Both the position numbers and the translations under genes were made by a program. From positions 1-64,000 of the forward strand of contig JAHHHB010000016.1 of NCBI GenBank assembly GCA_019359545.1: a stretch of DNA of 64,000 bases, in the 5' to 3' direction. The DNA comes from Desmonostoc geniculatum HA4340-LM1. Lineage in GTDB: Bacteria > Cyanobacteriota > Cyanobacteriia > Cyanobacteriales > Nostocaceae. Position 1 is the stretch's first letter. The number at the start of each line of letters is the position of its first letter. Of this stretch, positions 52,658-62,330 are shown piece by piece. Under the pieces are notes generated by a model. It had not been told where the DNA came from and searched no databases. It saw nothing but the letters and a program-made list of their open reading frames with translations.

Positions 52658-52726
52658 GACTGGTATTTTTACTCGTGTTAGTATCAGGCGACAGTTGATA
52701 GACAGACAGACAGGGAAAGCTCGTTT

Positions 52727-54034
52727 ATGACTCAGGCAATCACAACCCAATCCCAAGTCAGCAATGCCACATTTTTTAAAGCCTTGAAGTGTAAGGAATG
52801 TGGCGCGGAATATGAACCCAAAGCCAAGAATGTTTGTGAGTTATGCTTTGGGCCTTTGGAAGTCAAGTATGACTACAGCGCTCTGCGTCTCTCTGTCACT
52901 CGTGAAACAATTCAAGCCGGGCCTAATTCAATTTGGCGCTACCGTCCGTTTTTGCCTGTCGCAACTAATAATGTTATAGATGTGGGAACCGGTATGACTC
53001 CCTTGGTTCGTTCCCACCGTCTTGCCCGCCGCCTGGGTCTAAACAAGCTTTATATTAAAAATGATGCCGTGAATATGCCCACCCTCAGCTTTAAGGATCG
53101 GGTGGTGTCAGTCGCCCTCACCAGAGCGCGAGAGTTGGGTTTTTCCACTGTTTCCTGCGCTAGCACTGGTAACTTGGCAAATTCTACAGCAGCGATCGCA
53201 GCTCACGCCGGTTTAGACTGCTGTGTGTTCATCCCAGCAGATTTGGAAGCTGGTAAAATTCTCGGTAGCCTGATCTACAGTCCCACCCTCATGGCTGTAA
53301 AAGGCAACTACGATCAAGTCAATCGTCTTTGTTCGGAAGTAGCTAATACATACGGCTGGGGATTTGTCAATATTAATCTACGCCCCTACTACTCTGAAGG
53401 TTCCAAAACTTTAGGCTTTGAAGTTGCAGAACAATTAGGTTGGCAATTACCTGACCATATCGTTGCTCCTTTAGCTTCTGGTTCGCTGTTTACCAAAATT
53501 TATAAGGGCTTCCAAGAATTTGTCGAAGTTGGTTTGGTAGAAGGTAAAAACGTCCGTTTCAGCGGCGCCCAAGCTGAAGGTTGTTCGCCCATCGCCCAAG
53601 CATTCAAAGAAGGAAGCGACTTTATTAAGCCAGTCAAACCGAATACAATTGCCAAATCAATTGCGATCGGTAACCCCGCAGACGGTATTTATGCTGTGGA
53701 TATAGCTAAGAAGACTGGTGGTAACATTGAATCAGTCAATGATGCAGAAATTATTGATGGCATCAAACTACTGGCAGAAACCGAAGGCATCTTCACAGAA
53801 ACAGCGGGTGGTACAACAGTGGCCGTGCTGAAAAAATTGGTAGAAGCCGGCAAGATCGATCCAGATGAAACTACCGTGGTTTACATCACTGGCAATGGAT
53901 TGAAAACCCAAGAAGCAATACAAGGCTACGTTGGCGAACCCTTGACTATTGATGCTAAACTAGATAGCTTTGAACGTGCCTTAGAGCGATCGCGCACTCT
54001 CGATCGCTTGGAATGGCAACAAGTCCTTGTTTAA
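52727..54034 (+). CDS. thrC: Threonine synthase
   Basis: A 435-residue PLP enzyme converting O-phosphohomoserine to threonine. An N-terminal zinc-ribbon-like segment (LKCKECGAEYEPKAKNVCEL CFG) is typical of the cyanobacterial/plant-like class. The PLP lysine is Lys 123 in PTLSFKDRVV. The Gly-rich phosphate loop region ASTGNLANSTAAIAAHAG and the C-terminal GTTVAVLKKLVE and ITGNGLKTQEAI follow. Length and motifs are complete. Start ATG at 52727 with AGGGAAAGC upstream. A sulfur-carrier-like gene follows 110 bases later on the same strand. Confidence 0.93.
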   Translation: MTQAITTQSQVSNATFFKALKCKECGAEYEPKAKNVCELCFGPLEVKYDYSALRLSVTRETIQAGPNSIWRYRPFLPVATNNVIDVGTGMTPLVRSHRLARRLGLNKLYIKNDAVNMPTLSFKDRVVSVALTRARELGFSTVSCASTGNLANSTAAIAAHAGLDCCVFIPADLEAGKILGSLIYSPTLMAVKGNYDQVNRLCSEVANTYGWGFVNINLRPYYSEGSKTLGFEVAEQLGWQLPDHIVAPLASGSLFTKIYKGFQEFVEVGLVEGKNVRFSGAQAEGCSPIAQAFKEGSDFIKPVKPNTIAKSIAIGNPADGIYAVDIAKKTGGNIESVNDAEIIDGIKLLAETEGIFTETAGGTTVAVLKKLVEAGKIDPDETTVVYITGNGLKTQEAIQGYVGEPLTIDAKLDSFERALERSRTLDRLEWQQVLV

Positions 54035-54048
54035 TTATGAGTTAGGAG

Positions 54049-54125
54049 TTAGGAGTTATGAGTTATGAGTTTTTTATTCCTAACTCCTCACTCCTAACTC
54101 ATAACTCCTGACTCCTCACTTTTCA
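54049..54125. repeat. GTTAGGAGTTATGAG-type inverted repeat between thrC and the ThiS-like gene
   Basis: GTTAGGAGTTAGGAGTTATG with further GAGTTATGAG copies is followed by the complementary CCTAACTCCTCACTCCTAAC and TCATAACTCC units, giving a potential extended hairpin in the intergenic transcript. Confidence 0.6.
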
Positions 54126-54144
54126 CTCTTAACTTTCTACTTCT

Positions 54145-54420
54145 ATGGCCGTAAAAGTCTTAGTTCCTACAGCTCTTCAACAATTTACTAATAACGAAGC
54201 TATCGTAGAATCCAATGGCAACACCATTGCTGAACTTGTGGATTCATTAGAACAAAGCTTTCCTGGCTTCAAATCACGATTGTGTGATGATGAAGGAAAG
54301 CTACGACGGTTTGTGAATTTTTACCTGAATGACGAAGATATTCGCTTTTTAAAAGGGGCAGATACACGCCTCAATGATGGCGATGAAGTAAGTATTGTCC
54401 CCGCTGTCGCTGGTGGTTAA
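54145..54420 (+). CDS. ThiS/MoaD-family sulfur-carrier-like protein
   Basis: The 91-residue ubiquitin-like protein ([20 protein letters not shown] ... [34 protein letters not shown]) ends in the Gly-Gly required for adenylation and thiocarboxylation. It resembles MoaD and CysO-type carriers, which deliver sulfur for molybdopterin or cysteine/methionine synthesis after activation by an E1-like enzyme. It lies just downstream of thrC, an arrangement I associate with cyanobacteria and actinobacteria, where it may link amino-acid and sulfur metabolism. No E1-like activating gene is in the window. Start ATG at 54145. Confidence 0.85.
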   Translation: MAVKVLVPTALQQFTNNEAIVESNGNTIAELVDSLEQSFPGFKSRLCDDEGKLRRFVNFYLNDEDIRFLKGADTRLNDGDEVSIVPAVAGG

Positions 54421-55006
54421 TGCCGGGAATAGAGCAGAATTCAGAAGTCAGAATTCGGAAGTCAGAATTAGCATAGTTTCTCTGCCTAGCTACCAGACAT
54501 AGATAGTGTACTTCACGCTTATTAAAATCTGTTGTATCTACCTAAATTTAGCAAATGGACAGATGTAAGCTTGCTGTGATTGGCAGGCTTATTTTTACTC
54601 TAATATCATGTCCGCTTGATTACTGATTACAGCGTTTTTGATCTATTTGAACCACAATCCTCAGTAGGGTAGCACAACTGTGCTATCCTAAAACGTAGTA
54701 TTTTTACTTAAAAATTGCTGTAATATCATGTCCGGTTGAATACTTATCATTTAGACTGACGCGGGGAAGCGGAGAGATTTTATTGATAAGTCAAAAGAGG
54801 CAGGGAGCAAGGGGGAAAACTGAGACGGAGCTTGTAGCCCCAGTAAGAGCGCCCTAGTGGTCTGGCAAGTCAACAATGCTTGGTGAATCAACTTTTCTAT
54901 TTCTCTTGTTTTCCTCTTTCTTTGTGTCCTTTGCGCCTTTGCGGTTCGTTTTTGTAGCCCCGTAGAGGCCACGACTATAAACGGGCAGGATTAGCGATCG
55001 CAGGTT

Positions 55007-55198
55007 GTGGATCAGGTGTACCAGAAAGTTGTAATCATTGAAAATATCCCAACCCTGATGCAAGCAGCCCTTAAAGCACTCCCAACTAAGGAAAGAGATA
55101 GATACTGCCCCGTTGCCCATGCCAGTCTACTTGACGGCGAAGATCGCAAGCAGTGGCTCGTTGCGATCGCCAACACTAAACACAACCCGATCGCTTAA
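55007..55198 (+). CDS. Possible short protein or gene remnant, unrecognised
   Basis: A GTG-initiated 63-codon frame with protein-like composition (VVIIENIPTLMQAALKALPT, KERDRYCPVAHASLLDGEDR, KQWLVAIANTKHNPIA) and HIP1 sites. I recognise no family, and no ribosome binding site is evident. It could be a fragment of a larger lost gene. Reported because it is the only plausible coding stretch in 1.6 kb. Confidence 0.2.
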   Translation: MDQVYQKVVIIENIPTLMQAALKALPTKERDRYCPVAHASLLDGEDRKQWLVAIANTKHNPIA

Positions 55199-55267
55199 CC
55201 TGCCTGACACACGCGATTAAACTTTTTCTAGAATATATGTACTATATTTAGATGCGTTCGCCCTGCG

Positions 55268-55297
55268 TCTTAACTGTCTTAACTGTCTTAACTGTCT
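55268..55297. repeat. 9-bp tandem repeat TCTTAACTG
   Basis: Three perfect head-to-tail copies of TCTTAACTG followed by a degenerate fourth; another TTAACTGTCTTA copy lies at about 55311. Confidence 0.6.
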
Positions 55298-56025
55298 CAA
55301 TTTTTTTTGCTTAACTGTCTTATATGTCCTTGCATTTTTCCGGCGAAACGTAGAAAATACTCAAAACTCAATTTTATTAAATACCGAGGTGTATCCATAA
55401 ATGTTTTTAGTTTTTCTAAAAAAAAAAAGTAAAATTACTGAGGAATACTTGCCTGATAAAGCAAGTGCTGATATTGTAGAAAGTATCAATTTTTAAGAGC
55501 TGATTTGTAAAAAAAAATCTTAATAAAACCCAATTTATTCCTGGGTATGACTTTTAGAGAATAAACCCTTGATTGGCTCAAATTACTGAAACCCTCATGA
55601 TATAAAGACTTTACTTTAGTTTACAAATTAGCTCTAAGACTCATTGACGGGATCATCCAACCCTCACAAACAGGTTTTGGAGGATAAAACTTTTTAAAGT
55701 GTTACATTCAAAGGCTACAGACAATTTTGGGCTAGTGCAGTTGGATGAAAAAATGCAAACAGACTTCCTCTCAATTCAAATCAGAAGACGAAAACAATAG
55801 GGAATGACCGTATCAAAGGTATTCAACTTAATCATTTTTTGTTGTACAACACGATTCTTTTGGTAGAGTTTATAGTTGCAATGATTTCACTTTGGTGGTT
55901 TCCTATGGTTGTCTCAGAGTGAATGAGAGTGCGAAAATTAATGTTATTTAATAATTTAAATTAAACTTAATATTGTGAAAAGTTTAATTATCAAAGAGCA
56001 AAATAGTAGAAGGGTATAAAAGCTA

Positions 56026-56901
56026 ATGCAGCTAGATAATTACAGTCATTCTTTAGTAGGTTTAACTCATAAAAATTACACATATAGAGAATTAGAATTT
56101 GCTATTTTGTCGAGTTTGAATGTACATGATTGTGTAGTAATTAAGAGGCAGACAGAAAACTTCAAACAGGAGTTAGTTACTTATGTAGTACCATCAGGTT
56201 CATTTGCCCCAGAACAATTGTTATCTCATTTACAAACAATTCTGCCTAGCGAATGCATACCCGAGGTGATTGTACCAGTTTCTTCTCTACCGTTGACTCC
56301 ATCAGGGCAGATAGATGAAACTATCTTGAGTCATCTGGAAATAAGGGATACTAAGCTTGTAGAGCGATGGTCAGAGCAAATCCAGTCATTACCCGAAGTT
56401 AAGCAAGTAGCAGTAGTAGTTCAAGAACACCTCAAGCAGCAGCAGTTACTACGTCTATCAGACTTACTTGTTGACTGGAAAACTCTTACAAGCGAAGAAA
56501 AGAATACTTCCGTTCCATCTCAATTTTCCCGCTCAACTATCAATCAGAATTCTGCTGACAGGAAACTAGCCCTGAGTCATGGCGAAGAACTCAAGCGAGA
56601 AAAAAATGCTCCCAAACTCCTTTGGGAAGCACTGCAAAAAACCGCTCTTCAATTCCCAGAAAAAGAACTAGTTTATATTCAATCCGATGGCTCACAGATT
56701 ATTCAATCTTATAAAATTTTACTGTTAGATGCTCAAAAGATATTAGCTGGTTTAAGAAAGCTAGGTTTAAAACCACTAGATAAAGTAATATTTCAAATCG
56801 ATCTCAGTCAAGATTTCATACCTGCTTTTTGGGGCAACATAGTTTACCACCTACCGCTATTCATCCAGCCTTTGGGATGTCTGAGACTTGTTCGGGAATA
56901 A
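56026..56901 (+). pseudogene. Hybrid NRPS/PKS relic: N-terminal region and start of an adenylation domain
   Basis: Residues 1-110 resemble an AMP-binding C-terminal subdomain (CVVIKRQTENFKQELVTYVV, VSSLPLTPSGQIDETIL). A linker (LSDLLVDWKTLTSEEK) of the kind seen in front of loading modules follows, and from about 195 an adenylate-forming domain begins (LLWEALQKTALQFPEKELVY, LAGLRKLGLKPLDKVIFQI). At about residue 265 (base 56835) the sequence jumps out of frame to the second half of the adenylation domain. The P-loop and most of the substrate pocket are missing, so this part cannot activate a substrate. Start ATG at 56026. Confidence 0.8.
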
Positions 56902-57578
56902 CTTGGTCTGATGGGTTTTCATTAGAAACATCATCAGACGATATGTCATTTGTAGAACTTGGCCCCCCGATTCCTGGAGCGTCAATCCGCATTGCTGACG
57001 AAAATAATCAAATTGTTACCGAAGGGGTAATTGGGAGATTTCAAGTTAAAGGACTTTCAGTTACCTCTGGTTACTATCAAAATCCAGAGCGCAACCGCGA
57101 AGCTTTTACCGAGGATGGATGGTTTAATACTGGAGATCTTGGATATTTAGATTCAGGACGAATCGTACTGACTGGCAGAGATAAAGATGACATTATTATC
57201 AATGGCATCAACTATTACAGTCATGAAATTGAATCAGTAGTTGAAGAAGTTGAGGGTGTAGAAATTTCCTATACGGCTGCTTGTGCTGTGAGGGAATCTG
57301 GGCAAAATGCGGATCGATTAGCAATCTTTTTTAGTTCTCCTGTCTCAGAACAGACCTTGTTAAAAGAACTGTTAAAAAAGATTCGTGGTGCAGTTGTGAA
57401 AAATATTGGGATAAATCCGAATTACATCATTCCTGTAAAAAAGGAGATGATTCCCAAAACAGCAATTGGCAAGATTCAGCGCTCCCAATTAAGCAGGATG
57501 TTTGCTATACGCCGAATACAGGTCGGGAGCATTTTAACCACCGTCTGGCTGTTGTGGCTGACTCTAGAGATCAGTTAA
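56829..57578 (+). pseudogene. NRPS/PKS relic: C-terminal half of the adenylation domain
   Basis: It contains FGMSETCSGITWSDG (A5-like motif), GRFQVKGLSVTSGYYQNPER, DGWFNTGDLGYLDSGRIVLT (A7), GRDKDDIIINGINYYSHEIE (A8) and PKTAIGKIQRSQL (A10-like, with its Lys). These are the later core motifs of an adenylate-forming domain of the FAAL/loading type. Upstream it joins out of frame to the fragment ending at 56835; downstream it joins out of frame to a KS-AT linker near 57508. The carrier domain and ketosynthase normally found between are gone. Confidence 0.8.
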
Positions 57579-58231
57579 TAGAGCAACTGGCTGATTTGAC
57601 AACTTTCAAGAGCGCCCAGTCCAATAAAAAGCCACCAAAAATAGCCTTCTTATTTACTGGACAAGGCTCCCAGTATATCAACATGGGTCGCCAACTCTAC
57701 GATAGCCAACCCATCTTCCGCCAAACTCTAGAGCAGTGCGATGAAATTCTCCGGCCTTATCTGGAGCATTCCCTGTTAGAGGTACTGTATCCTACCCAGA
57801 CAGAAGAGCAAGTTTCATCACTTTTAAATCAAACCGCTTATACTCAACCTGCATTGTTTGCCTTTGAATATGCCCTGTATCAACTTTGGAAATCCTGGGG
57901 TATTAAGCCAGATGTGGTCATGGGTCATAGCGTAGGCGAATATGTTGCTGCTTGTGTGGCCGGCGTTTTCAGCCTAGAAGATGGACTTAAACTCATTGCC
58001 CATCGGGGAAGATTGATGCAGCAATTGCCATCTGGTGGTGAGATGGTTTCGCTGATTGCTTCTGAAGAGAGGGTAAGGCAAGCGTTGGCGTCCCTTGCGC
58101 GTCTCGTAGAGAAGCCCAACCCAGGCATCGTACCATATCATCAAACAGTAGCTATAGCAGCAATTAATGCCCCCGAAAGTGTGGTAATTTCTGAAGCCAG
58201 GGAAGATATCGCAGCTGTTTGTCTGGCTTAG
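57554..58231 (+). pseudogene. PKS relic: acyltransferase domain, C-terminally truncated
   Basis: The reading frame carries a KS-AT linker already from about 57508 (DVCYTPNTGREHFNHRLAVV, then ADSRDQLIEQLA). The AT domain follows: FLFTGQGSQYINMGRQLYDS, QTAYTQPALFAFEYALYQLW, and the nucleophile in GHSVGEYVAACVAG (Ser 126). It ends after AINAPESVVISE, before the small subdomain with the second catalytic His, and joins out of frame to a ketoreductase fragment at about 58220. An unusual LARLVEKPNPG stretch (58091-58130) coincides with a TCTCGTAGAGAAG-type repeat, so a small repeat also seems to have inserted here. Confidence 0.8.
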
Positions 58232-59775
58232 TACATTGGTTAAATTTAACCGAATTTTCTCAACCTCCAAGCTTATGGTTGGTAACTAGGGGAACACAAT
58301 CAATTGGAAGGGAGCCTAATATTTTAGGGTTAGCTCAATCTAGTTTATGGAAAAAGGGAAATGCGATCGCTCAAGAACACCCTGAATTCAACTGTGTGCG
58401 GGTGGACTTAGACCCAGAAACAATCGGCGGCGAGGCAGAATACCTATTTCAAGAAATCTGTTGTGAGACTCGGACAGATCGACAAGTAGCTTTTCGTGGT
58501 CAAATCCGTTATGTAGCTCAGCAAATAGAACTTTCTGAGATGACAACAGATGCTACTGAATTAGATCCGGCTGCAAGCAATGCACTCGATCTCAAACTAA
58601 CTGAGGTGGTAAAGTTTGATGGTAGCGATGCGTCACTACTATATGTAATCAAAAAGCAAGTTTCACAGGTATTAGGAATCCCTACAGACAAGCTAGATAT
58701 AGAACAGCCCCTTACCGAATTTGGGTTAGATTCTTTAGTAGTTATTGAGCTAAGAAAACGAATTGCAAATGAATTAAAGGTAGAAGTAGCGCTAGCTAGC
58801 TTCCTTAATGGTTTCAGCATTGCTCAACTGAAAAATCAGATAAAAGAGGCGATCGCTGAACTAATAGGGGTAGAAACTAATCAGACATCACCCTCATTGG
58901 TTACTCTGCAAGCATCTGGCAGTCAGCCACCTTTATTCTGCATCCATCCAGTTGCTGGAGTGGTCTTTCCCTACTATGAATTGGCATGTTTGCTAGGAGA
59001 GGAACAACCATGTTACGGGTTCCAATCAGTGGGTATTGGGGACGAGGAGCAACCCTTAACATCTATAGAGGAAATGGCTGCTCATTATATTAAAGACTTG
59101 CGTGCAGTTCAGCCAGTAGGTCCTTACCACATTGTTGCTTGGTCTTTTGGTGCTTTTGTAGCTTTTGAAATGGCTATACAGCTAGAACAAGCTGGTGAAA
59201 AAGTAGATCTATTAGCTGTGATAGATTCACCCTCTCCTTCTGCAAACAAAATAGGTAATGTTTTTCTAGGCCTCAAGTTTACTTTCATATCAATGATGCC
59301 ATACATCTGGCCCTATATCTACGATTATTTTTATCTATTGCTTGCGGTTGATAATCAACACAAGGCAACTAACATTCTTCAAAGAGCCAGTAAAAAATTG
59401 TTTAACTTAACTCAATCTAAATCTCGATCTCAACAGTCATTTAGGTCTGAGTCATTTATCAAGTTTCGCCAACCAAATGTTCCTCGTCTGTTGCGAGTTA
59501 TCTTAAAAAACTTCCAATCATCTGGCAACTACATACCATCAGTTTATTCTGGGAAAATTCATTTGTTTCGTACTAACGAAAAATTATGGGAAGTTCAGAG
59601 AGATAATACGTTTGGTTGGAGTCATCTAGCTAAAGGAGGAGTAAAAATTCATCAAATTCCGGGTCATCACCTTAACGTTTTAAGAAACCCTAATGTGCAG
59701 GTACTAGCCCAAAAGTTAACAGCGTGCCTGAATCATTTTCATTCTCAAGAAAAAGGAATTGGTAATAGCAAATGA
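58219..59775 (+). pseudogene. PKS relic: partial KR, acyl carrier protein and thioesterase
   Basis: A 518-codon open frame begins inside a ketoreductase structural subdomain (FSQPPSLWLVTRGTQSIG, EHPEFNCVRVDLDP) that ends before the NADPH-binding catalytic half. A complete ACP follows (FGLDSLVVIELRKRI, phosphopantetheine Ser 172), then a type I thioesterase (about 235-510: PPLFCIHPVAGVVF, YHIVAWSFGAFVAFEMA with Ser 309, VIDSP, IPGHHLNVL with the His). The ACP and TE look intact, so this end could still be translated as a carrier-TE didomain. The lipocalin-like gene overlaps its stop by four bases. Confidence 0.8.
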
Positions 59776-60212
59776 CAAAAGAGAAATTTATAGGAACGTG
59801 GCGACTGATCGGTACCAGACTTGAAGACAGCGAGGGTAACAAAACTGAATTCTTGGGTCCTAATGCTACTGGGCTGATCATATACACCGAACAAGGATAC
59901 ATGTCTGCACACTGTACTGTTCCCAACCCCCCTGATAAAGCGACATATTGTGAACCCTTTCTAGGAAAATTAACCCCCGAAGAACTGGCAGCCATACCAA
60001 TACCATCGATAAAAAGCTTTTCCTATGGCGGGAAATATGAAATTGAATCAGACACAGCCATTCATCATGCTGAGTTTAGTTCTGAACCCTACCTCACTGG
60101 AACTCTACCACGCTTGTTTGAATTTACAGGTAATCAGTTGACATTATCCCAATTCTTTCCTCACATACCAAATAAACAAGTAAAAATGTATTTAGTTTGG
60201 GAGAGGGTGTAA
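59772..60212 (+). CDS. Lipocalin-like domain protein
   Basis: The 146-residue protein opens FIGTWRLIGTRLEDSEGNKT and shows NATGLIIYTEQGYMSAHCTV, FSYGGKYEIESDTAIHHAEF and LTLSQFFPHIPN, matching small lipocalin-like domains (eight-stranded barrels with the GxW motif in strand 1). Such proteins are found at the ends of cyanobacterial natural-product operons, where they may bind or tailor a hydrophobic product. It overlaps the thioesterase end by four bases (ATGA), indicating translational coupling with the relic PKS. No signal peptide, so cytoplasmic. Confidence 0.8.
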   Translation: MTKEKFIGTWRLIGTRLEDSEGNKTEFLGPNATGLIIYTEQGYMSAHCTVPNPPDKATYCEPFLGKLTPEELAAIPIPSIKSFSYGGKYEIESDTAIHHAEFSSEPYLTGTLPRLFEFTGNQLTLSQFFPHIPNKQVKMYLVWERV

Positions 60213-60218
60213 AAAAGA

Positions 60219-60344
60219 CTAAGTAGGTCGGTGTAAATAATTATTGTTAGGATAAGGCAGCGGGCAGAGAGCAGGGGGAGAAAGAGTTTTAGCCTTATTT
60301 ACTTTTCTTCACACAGTTTGGTTTTATTGCACCGACTTACTTAG
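60219..60344. mobile_element. MITE-like element of the AAGTAGGTCGGTG family
   Basis: CTAAGTAGGTCGGTG at the left and CACCGACTTACTTAG at the right are inverted ends (one mismatch), enclosing GCAGCGGGCAGAGAGCAGGG text. Right-half relatives occur at about 30886-30932 and 36973-37028. It abuts the next element. Confidence 0.6.
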
Positions 60345-60466
60345 AACACTGATTCAGTATTCATAACTGTGACAAAAAAACCCGGTTTCTTCTAGTTTAG
60401 CTAAGGAAAAACCAGTCTTATCGGCAACAAAAACCGGGTTTTTAGCATTAGTGAATCGGTGTTCTA
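60342..60466. mobile_element. MITE-like element of the TAGAACACNGATTCA family
   Basis: TAGAACACTGATTCA (60342-60356) and TGAATCGGTGTTCTA (60452-60466) are inverted ends with one mismatch. An internal hairpin pairs AAACCCGG with CCGGGTTT (60377-60440). It shares its TAG boundary with the preceding element. Confidence 0.6.
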
Positions 60467-60527
60467 GCGATGGGTTATTTCGATCTGACTTTTCACGGCA
60501 TTTAGAAAACTTGAATGGAGACTAACC

Positions 60528-61850
60528 ATGACTACATTGTTAAAGTTGCGTAAAGGCTTTAGTTATGATGAAGCTATTTTATTGACACAGTTGTGCAAAT
60601 ATGCGTATGACGTTTTCCAGTATGATGATGGCAGTGTTCACGATATAGAGCTAAAAACAGTTTACAAGGCTCTCTATCGAAATCAGGGATGGCAGTTGGT
60701 TCACACTATCCGTAATGACGACACGAATATCCGGGCAATAGTGCTGAAAAATACTCAATTGCCAGGTAGCCATCAGTATGTAATTGCTTTCCGAGGCTCA
60801 ATAGTTAGCGATCGCGGTGCTGTAGAACTAACTGATTTTGCTTCTGATTTCGATTGGGAACTGATTCGCTACGAATATTTGTCTATTCAACGGGCGAAGG
60901 TCGTGCGAGGATTTCATCTAGCCTTTAATTCTGTCGCCGATCAGATTCAATTCTTCTTCAAAACTCTGCGCGGCGAGTTAAAACCCTCGGATTTCCGCCG
61001 ACTCGAACAATTATCTCCCCTGCGAAAATTTGCCTGTATTAATGCTTTGGCTGATGCGGGAGCAATTCGACTGGGGTCAGAGTTTGAGCAACAGGCTGAA
61101 GAGTTAGTTGAGAAAGTGGTTGCTGACGGTGAAATTGATGACGATGAAGAACTGGAGAAAATATTGCAATTTCTGGAAGAGGAGCTTTTACCGAAGCTAT
61201 CACCGTTAAATGAACCTATAGAGGTATGGGTAACTGGTCACAGCTTGGGTGCTTCCTTGAGCCAATTCGCTGGTTTATCGCTACGACGTTGGTTTGGACC
61301 AGCCTCAGATGGGGGATTGCTGATCAAAGTTTATGCGATCGCCGCACCTAAAATTGGGAACCCAACCTTTATAAAATACTACAACGAGCAAATAGGAGAA
61401 GAACTAAGTTATCGTGTCGAAAATGTTTTCGATTATATGGCTCCCACATTTCCTTACAATCCCCCCTTTCCATTCTCAGCCATTGCTCGTGATGGAGTAC
61501 GGATCGGAAATATTTATATTGGCAACTATGCTAACGGTGGCGAAGCTATTACAGTTATGGGATTCGGTGGTCAAAGTGCCTCTGTATCCTTTGGCGGTAT
61601 TGTAGAAATCCCATTTAGCGTTCCTTTTCCTCACAGCGTTGAAACCTATCTTCAATTGTTGCAAGAGCAGAAGCAATTTTGGTCTGGGTTAATTCGTCCA
61701 GTTAAGGATATTTTACGTCCTTTTCTGATCGAGCTCATCCGTGATGAACAGAAAAAAGGCATAAATCTCGATCGAGATAGCAACGACTTAAATGGCAATG
61801 AAAATAGCAGCATCGTTCGTAGCGATGAAGACATAACCATTATCAAATAA
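60528..61850 (+). CDS. Class 3 (alpha/beta-hydrolase) lipase-like protein
   Basis: A 440-residue protein with the lipase_3 layout: YVIAFRGSIVSDRGAVELTD (oxyanion-loop strand), FHLAFNSV, the nucleophile elbow VWVTGHSLGASLSQFAG (Ser 239), YAIAAPKIGNPTFIKYYNEQ with the Asp region after RVENVFDYMAP, and a late His (FPHSVETYLQLL). An acidic helical insert (about 185-225, EDDEELEKILQFLEEELL pattern) separates the first strand from the active Ser. There is no signal peptide, so it may act on membrane lipids from the cytoplasm. Start ATG at 60528 with a TTGAATGGAGA purine tract upstream. It is monocistronic. Confidence 0.85.
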   Translation: MTTLLKLRKGFSYDEAILLTQLCKYAYDVFQYDDGSVHDIELKTVYKALYRNQGWQLVHTIRNDDTNIRAIVLKNTQLPGSHQYVIAFRGSIVSDRGAVELTDFASDFDWELIRYEYLSIQRAKVVRGFHLAFNSVADQIQFFFKTLRGELKPSDFRRLEQLSPLRKFACINALADAGAIRLGSEFEQQAEELVEKVVADGEIDDDEELEKILQFLEEELLPKLSPLNEPIEVWVTGHSLGASLSQFAGLSLRRWFGPASDGGLLIKVYAIAAPKIGNPTFIKYYNEQIGEELSYRVENVFDYMAPTFPYNPPFPFSAIARDGVRIGNIYIGNYANGGEAITVMGFGGQSASVSFGGIVEIPFSVPFPHSVETYLQLLQEQKQFWSGLIRPVKDILRPFLIELIRDEQKKGINLDRDSNDLNGNENSSIVRSDEDITIIK

Positions 61851-62330
61851 AAGGAACTGGGAATTAGGGATTGGATAACAAGCCAAAAAAATTAGACAAT
61901 TTGCTCTAATTCCTTCCTTTTAGGTTTGGGAATTTTCCCAGTCTCCGATACCAAAGCGGCGTTTGTCCCACCACCAAATAAGGGGTGAGCGAAAAAAGGT
62001 GTGGGGAGTGTGGGGAGTGTGGGGAGTGTGGGGAGTGTGGGGAGTGTGGAGGGTAATTTTTTGGATACTTAGCTAGAAATCCCACACAAAATTTCGTTCA
62101 CCCCCAAATAAGCTGTTGTGCTTTTAATTTGCACTTTGAGGCAGCAGAGGGGCAGAGGGGCAGAGGAGAGGGTTTGCAGGTTTTACCTAAAAGATGATAA
62201 TGCAACTTGTAGGCGCGACAGCTTATGCATATTTTGGTGGTGAATTCTGATGTTTGTGAGGCTCATGCGATCGCCACGACTCATTGATATAAAATCTAAA
62301 ATCTAAAATCTAAAATCCAAAATTCTTTGA
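61851..62330. other. Convergent spacer with tandem repeats
   Basis: It separates the ends of the lipase and ATPase genes. It holds the 9-bp array at 62001-62049, GGCAGCAGAGGGGCAGAGGG text (about 62143-62165) and an AAATCTAAAATCTAAAATC 9-bp array (62289-62320). No gene. Confidence 0.5.
62001..62049. repeat. 9-bp tandem repeat GTGGGGAGT, 5.4 copies
   Basis: Five perfect copies of GTGGGGAGT and a partial sixth. Minisatellite-like, non-coding. Confidence 0.85.

Larger units (their letters stand above)
52131..52726. other. Divergent regulatory region between the surface cassette and thrC
   Basis: About 600 bases without a gene. It holds the palindrome at 52184-52209 near the cassette start, AT-rich DNA in the middle, the hairpin at 52625-52657 and GACAGACAGACAGGGA just before thrC. 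Promoters for both directions must lie here. Confidence 0.55.
54421..56025. other. Long gene-poor spacer with repeats upstream of the PKS relic
   Basis: About 1.6 kb. It contains heptamer-type TCAGAATTCGGAAGTCAG text (54434-54468), two TAATATCATGTCCG words (54600-54613 and 54721-54735), a CTTTGCGCCTTTGCGG repeat (54930-54945), a 9-bp tandem repeat (55268-55297) and AT-rich DNA to 56025. One 63-codon frame is listed separately with low confidence. Confidence 0.5.
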
